Of a stretch of 64,000 bases of DNA, positions 47,671 to 55,973 are shown one piece after another. Position 1 is the first letter of the stretch. Every line of letters starts with the position of its first letter. The stretch is from NCBI GenBank assembly GCA_963815285.1, contig CAWFGB010000006.1, positions 186,001 through 250,000 on the forward strand. Direction: 5' to 3'. The notes below the pieces were generated by a model. The model was not told the DNA's origin and ran no database searches. It saw only the letters and a list, made by a program, of their open reading frames with translations. Source of the stretch: JACCSI01 sp963815285. GTDB taxonomy: Bacteria; Acidobacteriota; Vicinamibacteria; Vicinamibacterales; UBA2999. The position numbers were made by a program, and so were the translations under genes.

Positions 47671-49005
47671 ATGGCGCGTCGACTACAAATCCTGGTGGTG
47701 GTTTCCCGACTGGTGTTGCTTGGATTGGCGATTGTGGTGAGCGGTTGGACGCCAGCGGCGGCACAGACCGACCCGGCACAACCAGCGGCAGCGCCAGGCT
47801 CGACACGTCTGCGCGTCTATCTCGATTGCGACTGTTTCCAGGATCATCTCCGCAACGAGATCAACTGGGTTGATTTCGTCCGACAGCCGCAGGACGCGGA
47901 TGTCCATCTGCTGTCGTCCGATCGCGAGACCGGCGGCGGTGGCCGCGAGCTGGTCCTGCGCTTCGTAGGCCGCGACCGGTTCGAAACCGCGTCGCAGGAG
48001 CTGCGCGTCATCAGCCAGGTTGCCGAGGCCGAAAGCGTGCGCCGCGATCAGGTCCTGCGCACGGTCATCGTCGGCTTGTTGAACTTCATCGCCCGTGACA
48101 GTCTGCCGCCGGGACTCGATCTCGAGGTCGATCCGCCTGAAGTGGGCACCCAACCGACTGGGCTCGTCCGCGATCCGTGGAATCTCTGGGTGTTCTCGAT
48201 CAGCACGGGCGCCTCGTACGAGTCGGAGGAGTCGAACGAGGAATCGCAGTGGGACGTGAATCTCACCGCGGATCGCGTCACCGACATGTGGAAGCTGGGG
48301 TTTGGCTTCAGACTGGACGAGGAACACGAAACCTTCGAGCTGGACGAGGAGGAACCGCCGCTCGACGTGCGCCGCATCGAGCGCGGTGCGCAATGGTTTC
48401 TGGCGCGGAGCCTCGGACCGCACTGGTCATTCGGGCTCGATGGTGAAGTCGCGTCATCGACCTTTGGCAATACCCGTCTGCTCACGCAGGCCGCGCCCGC
48501 CGTCGAATACAGCATCTTTCCATACCGCGAGTACGCGACGCGGCAGTTGGTTTTCCAGTATCAGCTCGGGTACGAGCATGCGCGATACAACGAGATTACA
48601 TTGTTCGGCAAGCTGCGCGAGACGAACGGCATCCATGCCGTGTCGGCGAATCTCGACGTGCGGCAGCCGTGGGGCTCGCTCGAGGGCGGCGTCGAATTCT
48701 CCCAATACCTTCACGACCGCAGCAAGTACCGCATCGAGTTCGACGGCGAGGTCTCCCTGCAACTCGTGCGCGGCTTGTCGCTCGATCTCGAGGGGTCTGC
48801 CTCGAGAATCCGCGATCAGATCTCCCTCCCGCGCCGTGGCGCCACGCCGGAGGAGGTGCTCCTGCAGCTTCGTGAGCTGCAGAGCGGCTACGAAGTGCGC
48901 TTCTCGTTCGGCATCAGCTATAGCTTCGGCTCGATCTTCAACAACGTCGTCAACCCGCGCTTCGGCAATCGCGGCAACCGCCTCGACGACGACGACTTCA
49001 ACTGA
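47671..49005 (+). CDS. Outer-membrane beta-barrel protein
   Basis: A 444-residue protein. Signal peptide (VVSRLVLLGLAIVVSGW ... AAAQTD), an N-terminal soluble region with STRLRVYLDCDCFQDHLRNE and INWVDFVRQPQDADVHLLSS (like a small assembly or periplasmic domain), then a barrel of alternating strands (LGFGFRLDEEHETFELDEEE, FGLDGEVASSTFGNTRLLT, RQLVFQYQLGYEHARYNEIT, VRFSFGISYSFGSIFNNVVN). An acidic tail DDDDFN ends with an aromatic-near C-terminus. It is a conserved acidobacterial-type protein without known function. It is transcribed divergently from the LamG-like/two-component operon with about 90 bases between starts. Confidence 0.8.
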   Translation: MARRLQILVVVSRLVLLGLAIVVSGWTPAAAQTDPAQPAAAPGSTRLRVYLDCDCFQDHLRNEINWVDFVRQPQDADVHLLSSDRETGGGGRELVLRFVGRDRFETASQELRVISQVAEAESVRRDQVLRTVIVGLLNFIARDSLPPGLDLEVDPPEVGTQPTGLVRDPWNLWVFSISTGASYESEESNEESQWDVNLTADRVTDMWKLGFGFRLDEEHETFELDEEEPPLDVRRIERGAQWFLARSLGPHWSFGLDGEVASSTFGNTRLLTQAAPAVEYSIFPYREYATRQLVFQYQLGYEHARYNEITLFGKLRETNGIHAVSANLDVRQPWGSLEGGVEFSQYLHDRSKYRIEFDGEVSLQLVRGLSLDLEGSASRIRDQISLPRRGATPEEVLLQLRELQSGYEVRFSFGISYSFGSIFNNVVNPRFGNRGNRLDDDDFN

Positions 49006-49555
49006 TCCCCGCCGCGCTCGACCCTGGTGAGTTATGCGCCTTGGTCGGACATCGTTTAGCGTAAGTTCCCCATAGAGCATCCCCTGCGAGTCAACCAGCA
49101 CCGGGGGCGAGGACGCCAACTCGTTGCAAGCGCTGAACGGGCTAAAGGGATTGCCGTACGGAGCGAAATGGTTCTTGAAGGACTTATCTGAGTACGGATT
49201 GCCGTACGGCTGAAATCGTTGTGAACCGACTCCCGGTCGAACTCGGAGCAGTTCAAACAGCCCAGAAATAGGTCCTTCTCCTGCCCCCCAAAAATCAGGA
49301 GCCGTGTCCCCGGCTGAAGGCCCTGAAGGGCGCGAGCGACATCCGCTTCGAGGCTCTGCGCGTGTTGGCGGTGTCGATGATCTTCACGCGGTAGAAGGAT
49401 CTCTCCAGGAGAATTTGGCAGGAAGGCTTTCAGCGTCGACCGGAACTCGTCACCTTCGAGATTGAACTTGCTGCTGAGCAGCGCCGCGATGTTGCGGAAC
49501 GATAAGCCGTATTGACGGCGCGCGTCGACGTGTTCGTCAGCCTCTTCATTTGACG
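49006..49555 (-). pseudogene. Degenerate protein with (P)YGNPYS repeat motifs
   Basis: The minus strand encodes QYGLSFRNIAALLSSKFNLE, GTRLLIFGGQEKDLFLGCLN, CSEFDRESVHNDF and, after a one-base frame change near 49215, PYGNPYSDKSFKNHFAPYGN and FSPFSACNELASSPPVLVD, then GMLYGELTLN. The tandem 'xxYGxPYSxxSxxNxxxxYGxPFS' motif, followed by 'ASxPPxLVDxxGxxYGxLTLN', is a recognisable repeat family of unknown function often found as a short C-terminal domain. No intact start and no nearby stop are found, and the frame runs into the neighbouring gene's antisense, so it is a remnant. Confidence 0.5.
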
Positions 49556-49586
49556 TCCGAATGGAACCCGTGCATAGTTCGTTAGG

Positions 49587-49934
49587 ATGACTAATAAAGA
49601 ACCCTCCAAGGCCGAAGTCCTGCGAGGCACGCTCGACTTGATGGTGTTGCAGACGCTCGCTGCGCTGGGGCCGCAGCACGGCTACGCCATCGGCGCCCGG
49701 CTCGAGCAGGTCTCGTCGGGCGCGCTCACGCTGAACATGGGCACGTTGTACCCGGGCCTGATGCGGCTGGAGCAGCAGGGCCTGGTCAAAGCCGAGTGGG
49801 GCGTCACCGGCAACAACCGCCAGGCGCGCTTCTACGCCATAACCGCCGCCGTACGCCGGCGGCTCGCCGCCGAGAAGAAGGCGTGGGATCAGATGGTGTC
49901 CGTCATGCACACGCTTTTCGAGGATCCGGCATGA
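49587..49934 (+). CDS. PadR family transcriptional regulator
   Basis: A 115-residue winged-helix protein with the PadR signature RGTLDLMVLQTLAALGPQHG and YAIGARLEQVSSGALTLNMG, then TLYPGLMRLEQQGLVKAEWG and the long C-terminal dimerisation helix (ARFYAITAAVRRRLAAEKKA). PadR proteins repress neighbouring genes, often efflux or stress genes, and respond to small molecules. The stop overlaps the start of the following ADOP permease gene (ATGA at 49931-49934), so the two are translationally coupled. This PadR-ADOP pair is a standard acidobacterial module. Confidence 0.96.
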   Translation: MTNKEPSKAEVLRGTLDLMVLQTLAALGPQHGYAIGARLEQVSSGALTLNMGTLYPGLMRLEQQGLVKAEWGVTGNNRQARFYAITAAVRRRLAAEKKAWDQMVSVMHTLFEDPA

Positions 49935-52687
49935 CTCCTACCGAGATTCTCTTCTCGCTTCGGGAGTGGACGCGGCGGGTGTGGGGCGCGCTCAGTGGCC
50001 GTCGGACCGACCATGACCTGCAGCGCGAGCTTGCCGGACACCTTGCCCTCGCTGAAGACGAACTCCGCCGGCAAAGCCACGCGCCGAGCGACGCCGCGCG
50101 GCTCGCCCGGGCCACCGCGGGCGGATTCACCCAGGCGCTCGAAGCCCTTCGCGAACAGCGCGGCCTGCCGTGGCTCGCCTCGTCGTGGCTCGACGTCAGG
50201 CTCGGGCTCCGCCTGCTCGTCCGCAACTGGGGGCTGACGCTTGTCGGCGGGCTGGCGATGACGGTGACCATCGGCATCGCGGCGGTCGTGTTCGCCGCGT
50301 TCGACATCCTCATGTGGAGTCCGCTTCCGCTTGACGAGGGCGACCGGGTCGTGGCCATCCAGATGTGGGACCGCAAGGCCGGCCAGCGGCGGGACACGGC
50401 GTGGCAGGACATCGAGCGTTGGCGCGCCAGCCTGCAATCGGTCGATGATGTCGGCGCCTTCCAGACGATCCGGCGCAACGTCATTACGGCCGACGGATCG
50501 GTCGAACTCGTGGCGATCGCCGAGATCTCGGCCGCCGGGTTCCGGGTCGCGAGAGTGCGGCCGCTGCTCGGTCGCGCGATCGTCGACGCCGACGCAGCAC
50601 CCGGCGCTCCCGCCGTCGTCGTTATCGGCCACGACGTCTGGCAGCGGCGCTTCGCCGGCGCGCGGGACGTCATCGGGCGCGAGCTGCGGCTCGGCGAGGA
50701 CGTGCACACCGTCGTCGGCGTCATGCCGGGCGGCTTCCAATTCCCGTTCAACTTCCGGTACTGGGTGCCGCTGCGGCTCGGGGTCGACGACATGCTGCGC
50801 GACGCGGGTCCCGAAGGCGTCGTCTTCGGCCGGCTCGCGCAGGACGCGACGCTCGCGCGCGCGCACGCGGAGGTGACGGCGCTCGGCACGCTTCCGTCGG
50901 TCGACGCGCGGCTGAACGCCGAGGCGACCGGAGCGCGCGTGGTGCCGTACACGTTTGCCTTCACGGGGGACTTCGAACGCGGCGAGTTGGGCCTGCTGTG
51001 GTCGCTGTCCAGCCTGGTGCTCGTATTGCTGCTACTGCCGCCCTGCGCGAACATCGCGATCCTGAACTACGCGCGCACCGTCACGCGGCAGGAGGAGTTT
51101 GCCGCCCGCCACGCCCTCGGCGGCAGCCGCGCGCGCATCGTGTCGCAGCTTTTCATCGAGGCACTCGTGCTTATGGCCGCGGCCGCCGGCGCTGCGCTGC
51201 TGATCGTGCGCGTCGTGTCGATCGTGATGGCCGGGCGCCTGCAGGAGATGCCCGGTGGCCCGCCGTTCTGGATGACGTTCGACGTGTCGTATCGCACCCT
51301 CTTGTTCGTCGCCGGACTCGCCGTCGTTGGGGCCGCCGTGGCCGGCCTCGTGCCGGCGCTCCAGGCCACCGGGCGCCTGGCGCGGCTCGGCGTCGGCGCG
51401 CTCGCCGGACGGACGAGCCTGCGGCTCGGCGCCACGTGGACCACGCTGGTGATTGCGCAGGTCGCCTTCTCCGTCGCCGTGCTGCCGCTAGCCGCCGAGC
51501 TCGCCTGGGGCACGCTGCGCACGGGCGTCGCCGGCGCGGGCTTCGCGGCCGAGGAGTTCGCGACCGCACGCGTCGCGCTGGAAGAGGGCCGGTTCGTGCT
51601 CAATCGCCGCGAGCCGCCCCGCCAGATGGCCGGCAAGCCGGAGGACGCGCGGCGACAACGCGACGCGCTCTTTGGCAATCGCCAACGCGAGCTGGCGCGA
51701 CGGCTTCTGGCCGAGCCGGGCATTCTCGGCGTAGCGGCCGCTCTACGCCCGCCCGGCGAGGAGCCCTGGGTGTTCGTCGACATCGAGGGCCGCGACGTGC
51801 CGACTGAAGTCCTCAGTGGCAGGCTGCCGGGCTTCCGCGCCCGCTTCAACCAGGTCGATGCCGCCTTCTTCGATGTCTATCAGGTGCCGACTCTTGCCGG
51901 CCGCGGATTAGGAGAGGACGACGTCGTGGCGGAGGCTGATGCGGCAATCGTCAACCGCAACTTCGCCGACACCATCGCCCCCGGCGGCAATGCGCTCGGA
52001 CGCCGTTTCCGGTACGTCCGTGCGATGGACGGCGAGTCGCTGGGCGGCCTGGGGACGGACCGCTGGTACGAAGTCGTCGGCGTCGTCGGCAATCTGCCCG
52101 TGACGACCGATGCGCGGGTGGCGTATCACCCGGCCGTCCCGGGTCAGATGCATCCCGTACACCTGCAGCTTCGCTTGAGAGGCGGCCCGGCCGGCCTCGC
52201 GGAACGGCTCCGCGACGTCGCCGCGGGGGTCGACCCGACGATGCACGTCGACCAGGTCGTCACGTTGGCCGAGATCTATCGCGACCACCGCTTTGGCGAC
52301 AACCTTGGCGCCATCACCATCGGCGGGGTCACCGGCAGCATGCTGCTGCTCTCGGCCGCCGGCCTGTACGCGCTCATGGCATTCACGGTCGCGCAGCGCA
52401 GGCGTGAGATCGGTATCCGTTCGGCCTTGGGCGCCCAGCCGGGCCAGTTGGTGGCGGGTGTGTTCAGGCGCGCCTTCTGGCAGATCGGCGCGGGCTCGGC
52501 CGTGGGCATGCTCGCCGCGTACCTCGTCGGCCGGTACGTCCCGATCGAGCAGATCGGTGGCTGGCCGATTCCCGGCGTCCTCCCCGGCGCGGCCGCGTTC
52601 ATGCTGCTCGTCGGCGCCCTCGCTGCGCTGGGTCCTGCCAGACGCAGTCTCCGCATGGATCCCACCGAGGCGTTGCGAAGCGAGTAG
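49931..52687 (+). CDS. ADOP-type ABC transporter permease (MacB/FtsX)
   Basis: About 918 residues from ATG 49931, the ATG of the ATGA overlap with padR; the frame is open upstream but that part is antisense-like shadow. An N-terminal helical region (HDLQRELAGHLALAEDELRR) is typical of ADOP proteins, then a first helix (LTLVGGLAMTVTIGIAAVVF), a MacB periplasmic core (FDILMWSPLPLDEGDRVVAI, MPGGFQFPFNFRYWVPLRLG), FtsX segment 1 near residue 400, a second periplasmic core and FtsX segment 2 (LLSAAGLYALMAFTVAQRRR, EIGIRSALGAQPGQLV). No ATPase is fused or adjacent, hence 'orphan'. Role unknown, probably envelope transport or mechanotransmission under PadR control. Confidence 0.95.
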   Translation: MTPTEILFSLREWTRRVWGALSGRRTDHDLQRELAGHLALAEDELRRQSHAPSDAARLARATAGGFTQALEALREQRGLPWLASSWLDVRLGLRLLVRNWGLTLVGGLAMTVTIGIAAVVFAAFDILMWSPLPLDEGDRVVAIQMWDRKAGQRRDTAWQDIERWRASLQSVDDVGAFQTIRRNVITADGSVELVAIAEISAAGFRVARVRPLLGRAIVDADAAPGAPAVVVIGHDVWQRRFAGARDVIGRELRLGEDVHTVVGVMPGGFQFPFNFRYWVPLRLGVDDMLRDAGPEGVVFGRLAQDATLARAHAEVTALGTLPSVDARLNAEATGARVVPYTFAFTGDFERGELGLLWSLSSLVLVLLLLPPCANIAILNYARTVTRQEEFAARHALGGSRARIVSQLFIEALVLMAAAAGAALLIVRVVSIVMAGRLQEMPGGPPFWMTFDVSYRTLLFVAGLAVVGAAVAGLVPALQATGRLARLGVGALAGRTSLRLGATWTTLVIAQVAFSVAVLPLAAELAWGTLRTGVAGAGFAAEEFATARVALEEGRFVLNRREPPRQMAGKPEDARRQRDALFGNRQRELARRLLAEPGILGVAAALRPPGEEPWVFVDIEGRDVPTEVLSGRLPGFRARFNQVDAAFFDVYQVPTLAGRGLGEDDVVAEADAAIVNRNFADTIAPGGNALGRRFRYVRAMDGESLGGLGTDRWYEVVGVVGNLPVTTDARVAYHPAVPGQMHPVHLQLRLRGGPAGLAERLRDVAAGVDPTMHVDQVVTLAEIYRDHRFGDNLGAITIGGVTGSMLLLSAAGLYALMAFTVAQRRREIGIRSALGAQPGQLVAGVFRRAFWQIGAGSAVGMLAAYLVGRYVPIEQIGGWPIPGVLPGAAAFMLLVGALAALGPARRSLRMDPTEALRSE

Positions 52688-54510
52688 GGGGACCGCCGGA
52701 CGGGTGGACGCCGGGCCGTCGAGGTCGGAGGGCCGCAGGGTGTAACCGCGGCGGTGACCAACGACAGTGCGGTGCGATAAACGTGCGGTGCCTGCGACGT
52801 GACGTAGAACTGCAGGCGACCCATCGTGTCGAAGTGCGCGATACAGCCGCAGGGTTCGAGCGGCGCGGGATGACAGCGCTGGAACCAGATGCGCTGACTG
52901 ACACGCACCGGGCTATTCTCGAGCGCCCGCGTCGTCTCCGGTGATCGCCTTGCGGACAGAGTGAACGGCGGCGTTACTTCCTGGGCGCTTCTTTCGCGCC
53001 CGCCGTCGCCACCACTTCCTCCGCTCGGTACTGCGGCCGCATCCGCCTTGGCCTGCATCAGCCGCGCCAGATCGATACCGAATTGATCGTTCAGCATGCT
53101 CAGCATTGCGGTCATGCCGCCGCCCACGGTGCCCATCACTTTGGCCACGCCGCCGGCTCCGTTCGCGCTATTGCCCATCTCGATGATGTTGATCTTGTCG
53201 ATGCCGGCAAGTTGGGTGGCGAAGGCGTGCGCCATTTCCGGCATCTTGTCGATCACCATGTTGATGACGGCAGCCTCGTTGAAGTTCTTCCAGGCTTCGG
53301 CCTTTTTCTGAAGTCCCTCGGCTTCGGCGAGGAGCTTGCGCTTGATGACTTCGGCCTCGGCCTCACCAACCGCCAGCACCTTCGCCGCTTCGGCGCGGCC
53401 GATGCGCTCGATTTTGGACGCCTCGCCGGCGCCCTCGTACTCGAGTTCCTTCGAGGTTGCCTCGGCACGGATAATGGTCGCCTGCTTCTCGCCTTCGGCG
53501 CGTAGGATCGCCGCTTGCCGCTCGGCCTCGGCCGGCTTGACGACCGTCGCCTGCAGTTCCTGTTGGCGCCGCGCCACCTCCTGCTCCTGCACGAGCACTT
53601 CCTGCTGCTTGCGGACCTGTTCGATTCGGGTCTCCTGTTCGGTGACCCGCTGTTTGGCGATGGCAGTCGAGAGAGGGCCGGCCTGCGCGGCCTCGGCCGT
53701 CTTGGCCTGTACTGCCGCGTTGAACTCGGCCTGCCTGGTTTCCTTGTCCCGCAGCGACTGGGCAATGACGACGTCGGCTTCGTAGCGCTTGGTCTTGCCT
53801 TCCTGGTCAGCCAGCGCCGACTTGATCATCGCGTCGCGCTGCGCCTGCGCTTCGCCGACGACGGCGTCGCGCTTCACTTCCGCGGTCCGGCGCTTGCCGA
53901 GCGCGTCGAGATAGCCCATCTCGTCACTGATCTGCTGAATCGTCAAGATGTCGATGTTGACGCCCATCTTCTTCAGATCGACCGCGGCTTCATCCGTCAT
54001 CTTCTGGGCGAACGCCTGCCGATCGGCGTTGATCTCCTCAACGGTCAGGGTGCCGAGAATGGCGCGCAGGTGCCCTTCGAGCGTGAGGAAGATCACGTCT
54101 TTGATCTTTTCGGTCGTCATGCCGAGGAAGCGCTCCGCCGCGTTTCGCAGCGACCCATCGTCGCCCGCAATCTTGACGTTGGCGACGGCTTCGACCGTGA
54201 CCGGCACCCCCTCCTTCGTATAGGCACGCGAGATCTTGAGCGGGATGGAAATGATATTCAGCGAGAGATATTCGACCTTTTCGAGCACCGGGACACGCAG
54301 CGCTGCGCCTCCGCGGACCACCCGATAGCCGACCGTGGCCCGCTGCCCGCGCTCGTCGGTCAGGGTGTGTTTCCGGCCGTAGAAAATCGCGACCGTCGAG
54401 GGCGGCACCTTGATGTAATTGCGCGCGAAGAGCGACATCGCCGCAAACACTCCAAGCAGACCGAGCAGGATGGCGAGCGCCACCGCAATTTCCGAGAACT
54501 CGAGACCCAT
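52276..54510 (-). CDS. Flotillin-family SPFH protein, C-terminus probably extended by a frameshift
   Basis: The protein has an N-terminal helix (AVALAILLGLLGVFAAMSLF), an SPFH domain (VPPSTVAIFYGRKHTLTDER, VEYLSLNIISIPLKISRAY, TVEEINADRQAFAQKM) and a long Glu/Ala coiled coil (ETRQAEFNAAVQAKTAEAAQ, RAEAAKVLAVGEAEAEVIKR), as in flotillin/YqiK, to about residue 500. Flotillins organise membrane microdomains. The open frame continues for more than 200 residues of Pro/Arg/Ser-rich sequence lying antisense to the ADOP gene. A one-base shift near 53010 would give AGAKEAPRK and a TAA at 52974-52976, a natural end. I therefore believe the real gene is 52974-54510. It overlaps the NfeD stop by one base. 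Confidence 0.8.
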   Translation of the reverse strand: MGLEFSEIAVALAILLGLLGVFAAMSLFARNYIKVPPSTVAIFYGRKHTLTDERGQRATVGYRVVRGGAALRVPVLEKVEYLSLNIISIPLKISRAYTKEGVPVTVEAVANVKIAGDDGSLRNAAERFLGMTTEKIKDVIFLTLEGHLRAILGTLTVEEINADRQAFAQKMTDEAAVDLKKMGVNIDILTIQQISDEMGYLDALGKRRTAEVKRDAVVGEAQAQRDAMIKSALADQEGKTKRYEADVVIAQSLRDKETRQAEFNAAVQAKTAEAAQAGPLSTAIAKQRVTEQETRIEQVRKQQEVLVQEQEVARRQQELQATVVKPAEAERQAAILRAEGEKQATIIRAEATSKELEYEGAGEASKIERIGRAEAAKVLAVGEAEAEVIKRKLLAEAEGLQKKAEAWKNFNEAAVINMVIDKMPEMAHAFATQLAGIDKINIIEMGNSANGAGGVAKVMGTVGGGMTAMLSMLNDQFGIDLARLMQAKADAAAVPSGGSGGDGGRERSAQEVTPPFTLSARRSPETTRALENSPVRVSQRIWFQRCHPAPLEPCGCIAHFDTMGRLQFYVTSQAPHVYRTALSLVTAAVTPCGPPTSTARRPPVRRSPYSLRNASVGSMRRLRLAGPSAARAPTSSMNAAAPGRTPGIGQPPICSIGTYRPTRYAASMPTAEPAPICQKARLNTPATNWPGWAPKAERIPISRLRCATVNAMSAYRPAAESSSMLPVTPPMVMAPRLSPKRWSR

Positions 54511-55058
54511 CAGCGTGCTCCATCTAGTGGCGAGGTGGTCTGGGCGACAATCACACTGTCGCCTCGCAGTGCCGTAATCACGACTTCAGTGCCCCGCGGC
54601 ACTGCCTGGCCGTTGGCCGCGCGCGCGAGGTGCTCCGAACGTTCGCCGGCCAGCGACACAGCGACCTGTCCGACACCGCCGACAGGAATCGCGACCGACA
54701 CCTCGCAATACTTGCCGACCAGCGTCGCCATCTTTAGCTCACTCGAGGCCTGCTGACCGTGCAGCACGCGAGCAAACTGATAGACGAGCGTCGCCATGAC
54801 GACGCCGGCCACGACGCCGACGCCCGAGGCGGCCGGATGGGTCAGACCGTAGTAGCGCCCGAGCACGCCACCGACGCCAAACGCGGTGAGAAACGCCGCC
54901 ATGATTCGGACACTGAAGATCCCGGGACCGCCCTGATCGAGGTGCCCATCCAGCACGCTGTCACCCGCGTCGTGGTCGCCGCCAAACACGTCACCGATGA
55001 CCAGCATGCCCAGGAGCAGAAGAAACCCGAACGCGCCGAGCGCGACATAGATGAGCAT
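54510..55058 (-). CDS. NfeD-like membrane protein
   Basis: A 182-residue protein with an N-terminal helix (VALGAFGFLLLLGMLVIGDV), two more (MAAFLTAFGVGGVLGRYYGL, GVGVVAGVVMATLVYQFARV) and a C-terminal OB-fold soluble domain (MATLVGKYCEVSVAIPVGGV, VPRGTEVVITALRGDSVIV). This is the short NfeD form that partners flotillins (like YuaF with FloT, or YqiJ with YqiK). The gene stop TGA and the flotillin ATG share one base (TGATG), so translation is coupled. A 16-base tandem repeat sits just upstream. Confidence 0.88.
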   Translation of the reverse strand: MLIYVALGAFGFLLLLGMLVIGDVFGGDHDAGDSVLDGHLDQGGPGIFSVRIMAAFLTAFGVGGVLGRYYGLTHPAASGVGVVAGVVMATLVYQFARVLHGQQASSELKMATLVGKYCEVSVAIPVGGVGQVAVSLAGERSEHLARAANGQAVPRGTEVVITALRGDSVIVAQTTSPLDGAR

Positions 55059-55096
55059 CCGTGTGTGACCCTACATCCGCCTTCATTGACTGTCAA

Positions 55097-55152
55097 CATG
55101 GGTGCGGCTGCGCATGGGTGCGGCTGCGCATGGGTGCGGCTGCGCGGCTGCG
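55097..55152. repeat. 16-bp tandem repeat, three copies
   Basis: CATGGGTGCGGCTGCG occurs three times head to tail (55097-55112, 55113-55128, 55129-55144), followed by a partial copy. It lies about 40 bases upstream of the NfeD start on its minus-strand side and could separate the promoter from it or influence it. Confidence 0.8.
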
Positions 55153-55214
55153 CTTCGTCTGCCCTGCGGCTGCAGGCGTCATCCAGGCACGGCGCCTGCC
55201 GATTGAGGTGTTAA

Positions 55215-55703
55215 TCAGAAGCGCCAGGCGACGCCCGCGCGCACCGTGCCGTAGGCGACGATCCCCTCGTGGCCCTCAGCGCCAAAGACCATTCGGACAT
55301 CGCCGAACACGCTGATCCGCTCGCGTAGCGGCACATGGATGCCGCTACCGACGAACAGCACGCGTACCTGGTTGGTCACGGGGTCCGGAAAACATCTCGT
55401 TGACGTTGGGCCGTGACACGCCTGCGCCGAACCCGCCGAGCACGTATGGGCGACACGCGATCGCGACGAAGGATCGTAGCGCGCAGCTCGGCAGCCACGC
55501 GCGTCATCGGTACCGCCACGGAATGCAGAGGCCACAATTCCCCGACCCGTTTATCGGCGTTCGGATATTGAAGGGCCTGGAGCACCTGCGCGCGGCCCTG
55601 CAGATGCAACGGGCGCCTGCGAGGCAGCATGGGTTCCGACGCAGCCGCCGAGGAGCGCCGCGGCCGTGAGTCCCATACAAAGTGCGCTTCCGCGAGTTCT
55701 CAT
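55215..55703 (-). pseudogene. Outer-membrane beta-barrel protein, multiply frameshifted
   Basis: A start at ATG 55703 gives a signal or lipoprotein-like leader (SALCMGLTAAALLGGCVG) that stops in frame after 50 codons. Another frame shows RPYVLGGFGAGVSRPNVNEM, and a third, ending at 55215, VLFVGSGIHVPLRERISVFG, DVRMVFGAEGHEGIVAYGTV and RAGVAWRF with the terminal Phe of outer-membrane barrels. Two or more frame changes separate them. It is probably a decayed barrel of the small 8-stranded kind. No partner is nearby. Confidence 0.6.
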
Positions 55704-55973
55704 TGAGGCCTTTCGAACCCAAACGCATGACGGCGACGGAGAGCAGAAGGCTTATGGTCTTACTGCCCCGAACGTCAGTCTCGGCCACAGATTACACAGA
55801 TTGCACAGAGTTTGAGGGTGTGCCTGTCACTTTGCGTGCCGATACCGGCCGTCGAACGCGAGCTGCTACGTCCACGCATTCCTCGACGAACGAAGCGCCT
55901 GCTACCAGGATTTTGCTCATGGCCAGGACCACGGCAGTGTTAGGATTCCACGCGTTTAGAGGGATATCGCCAA

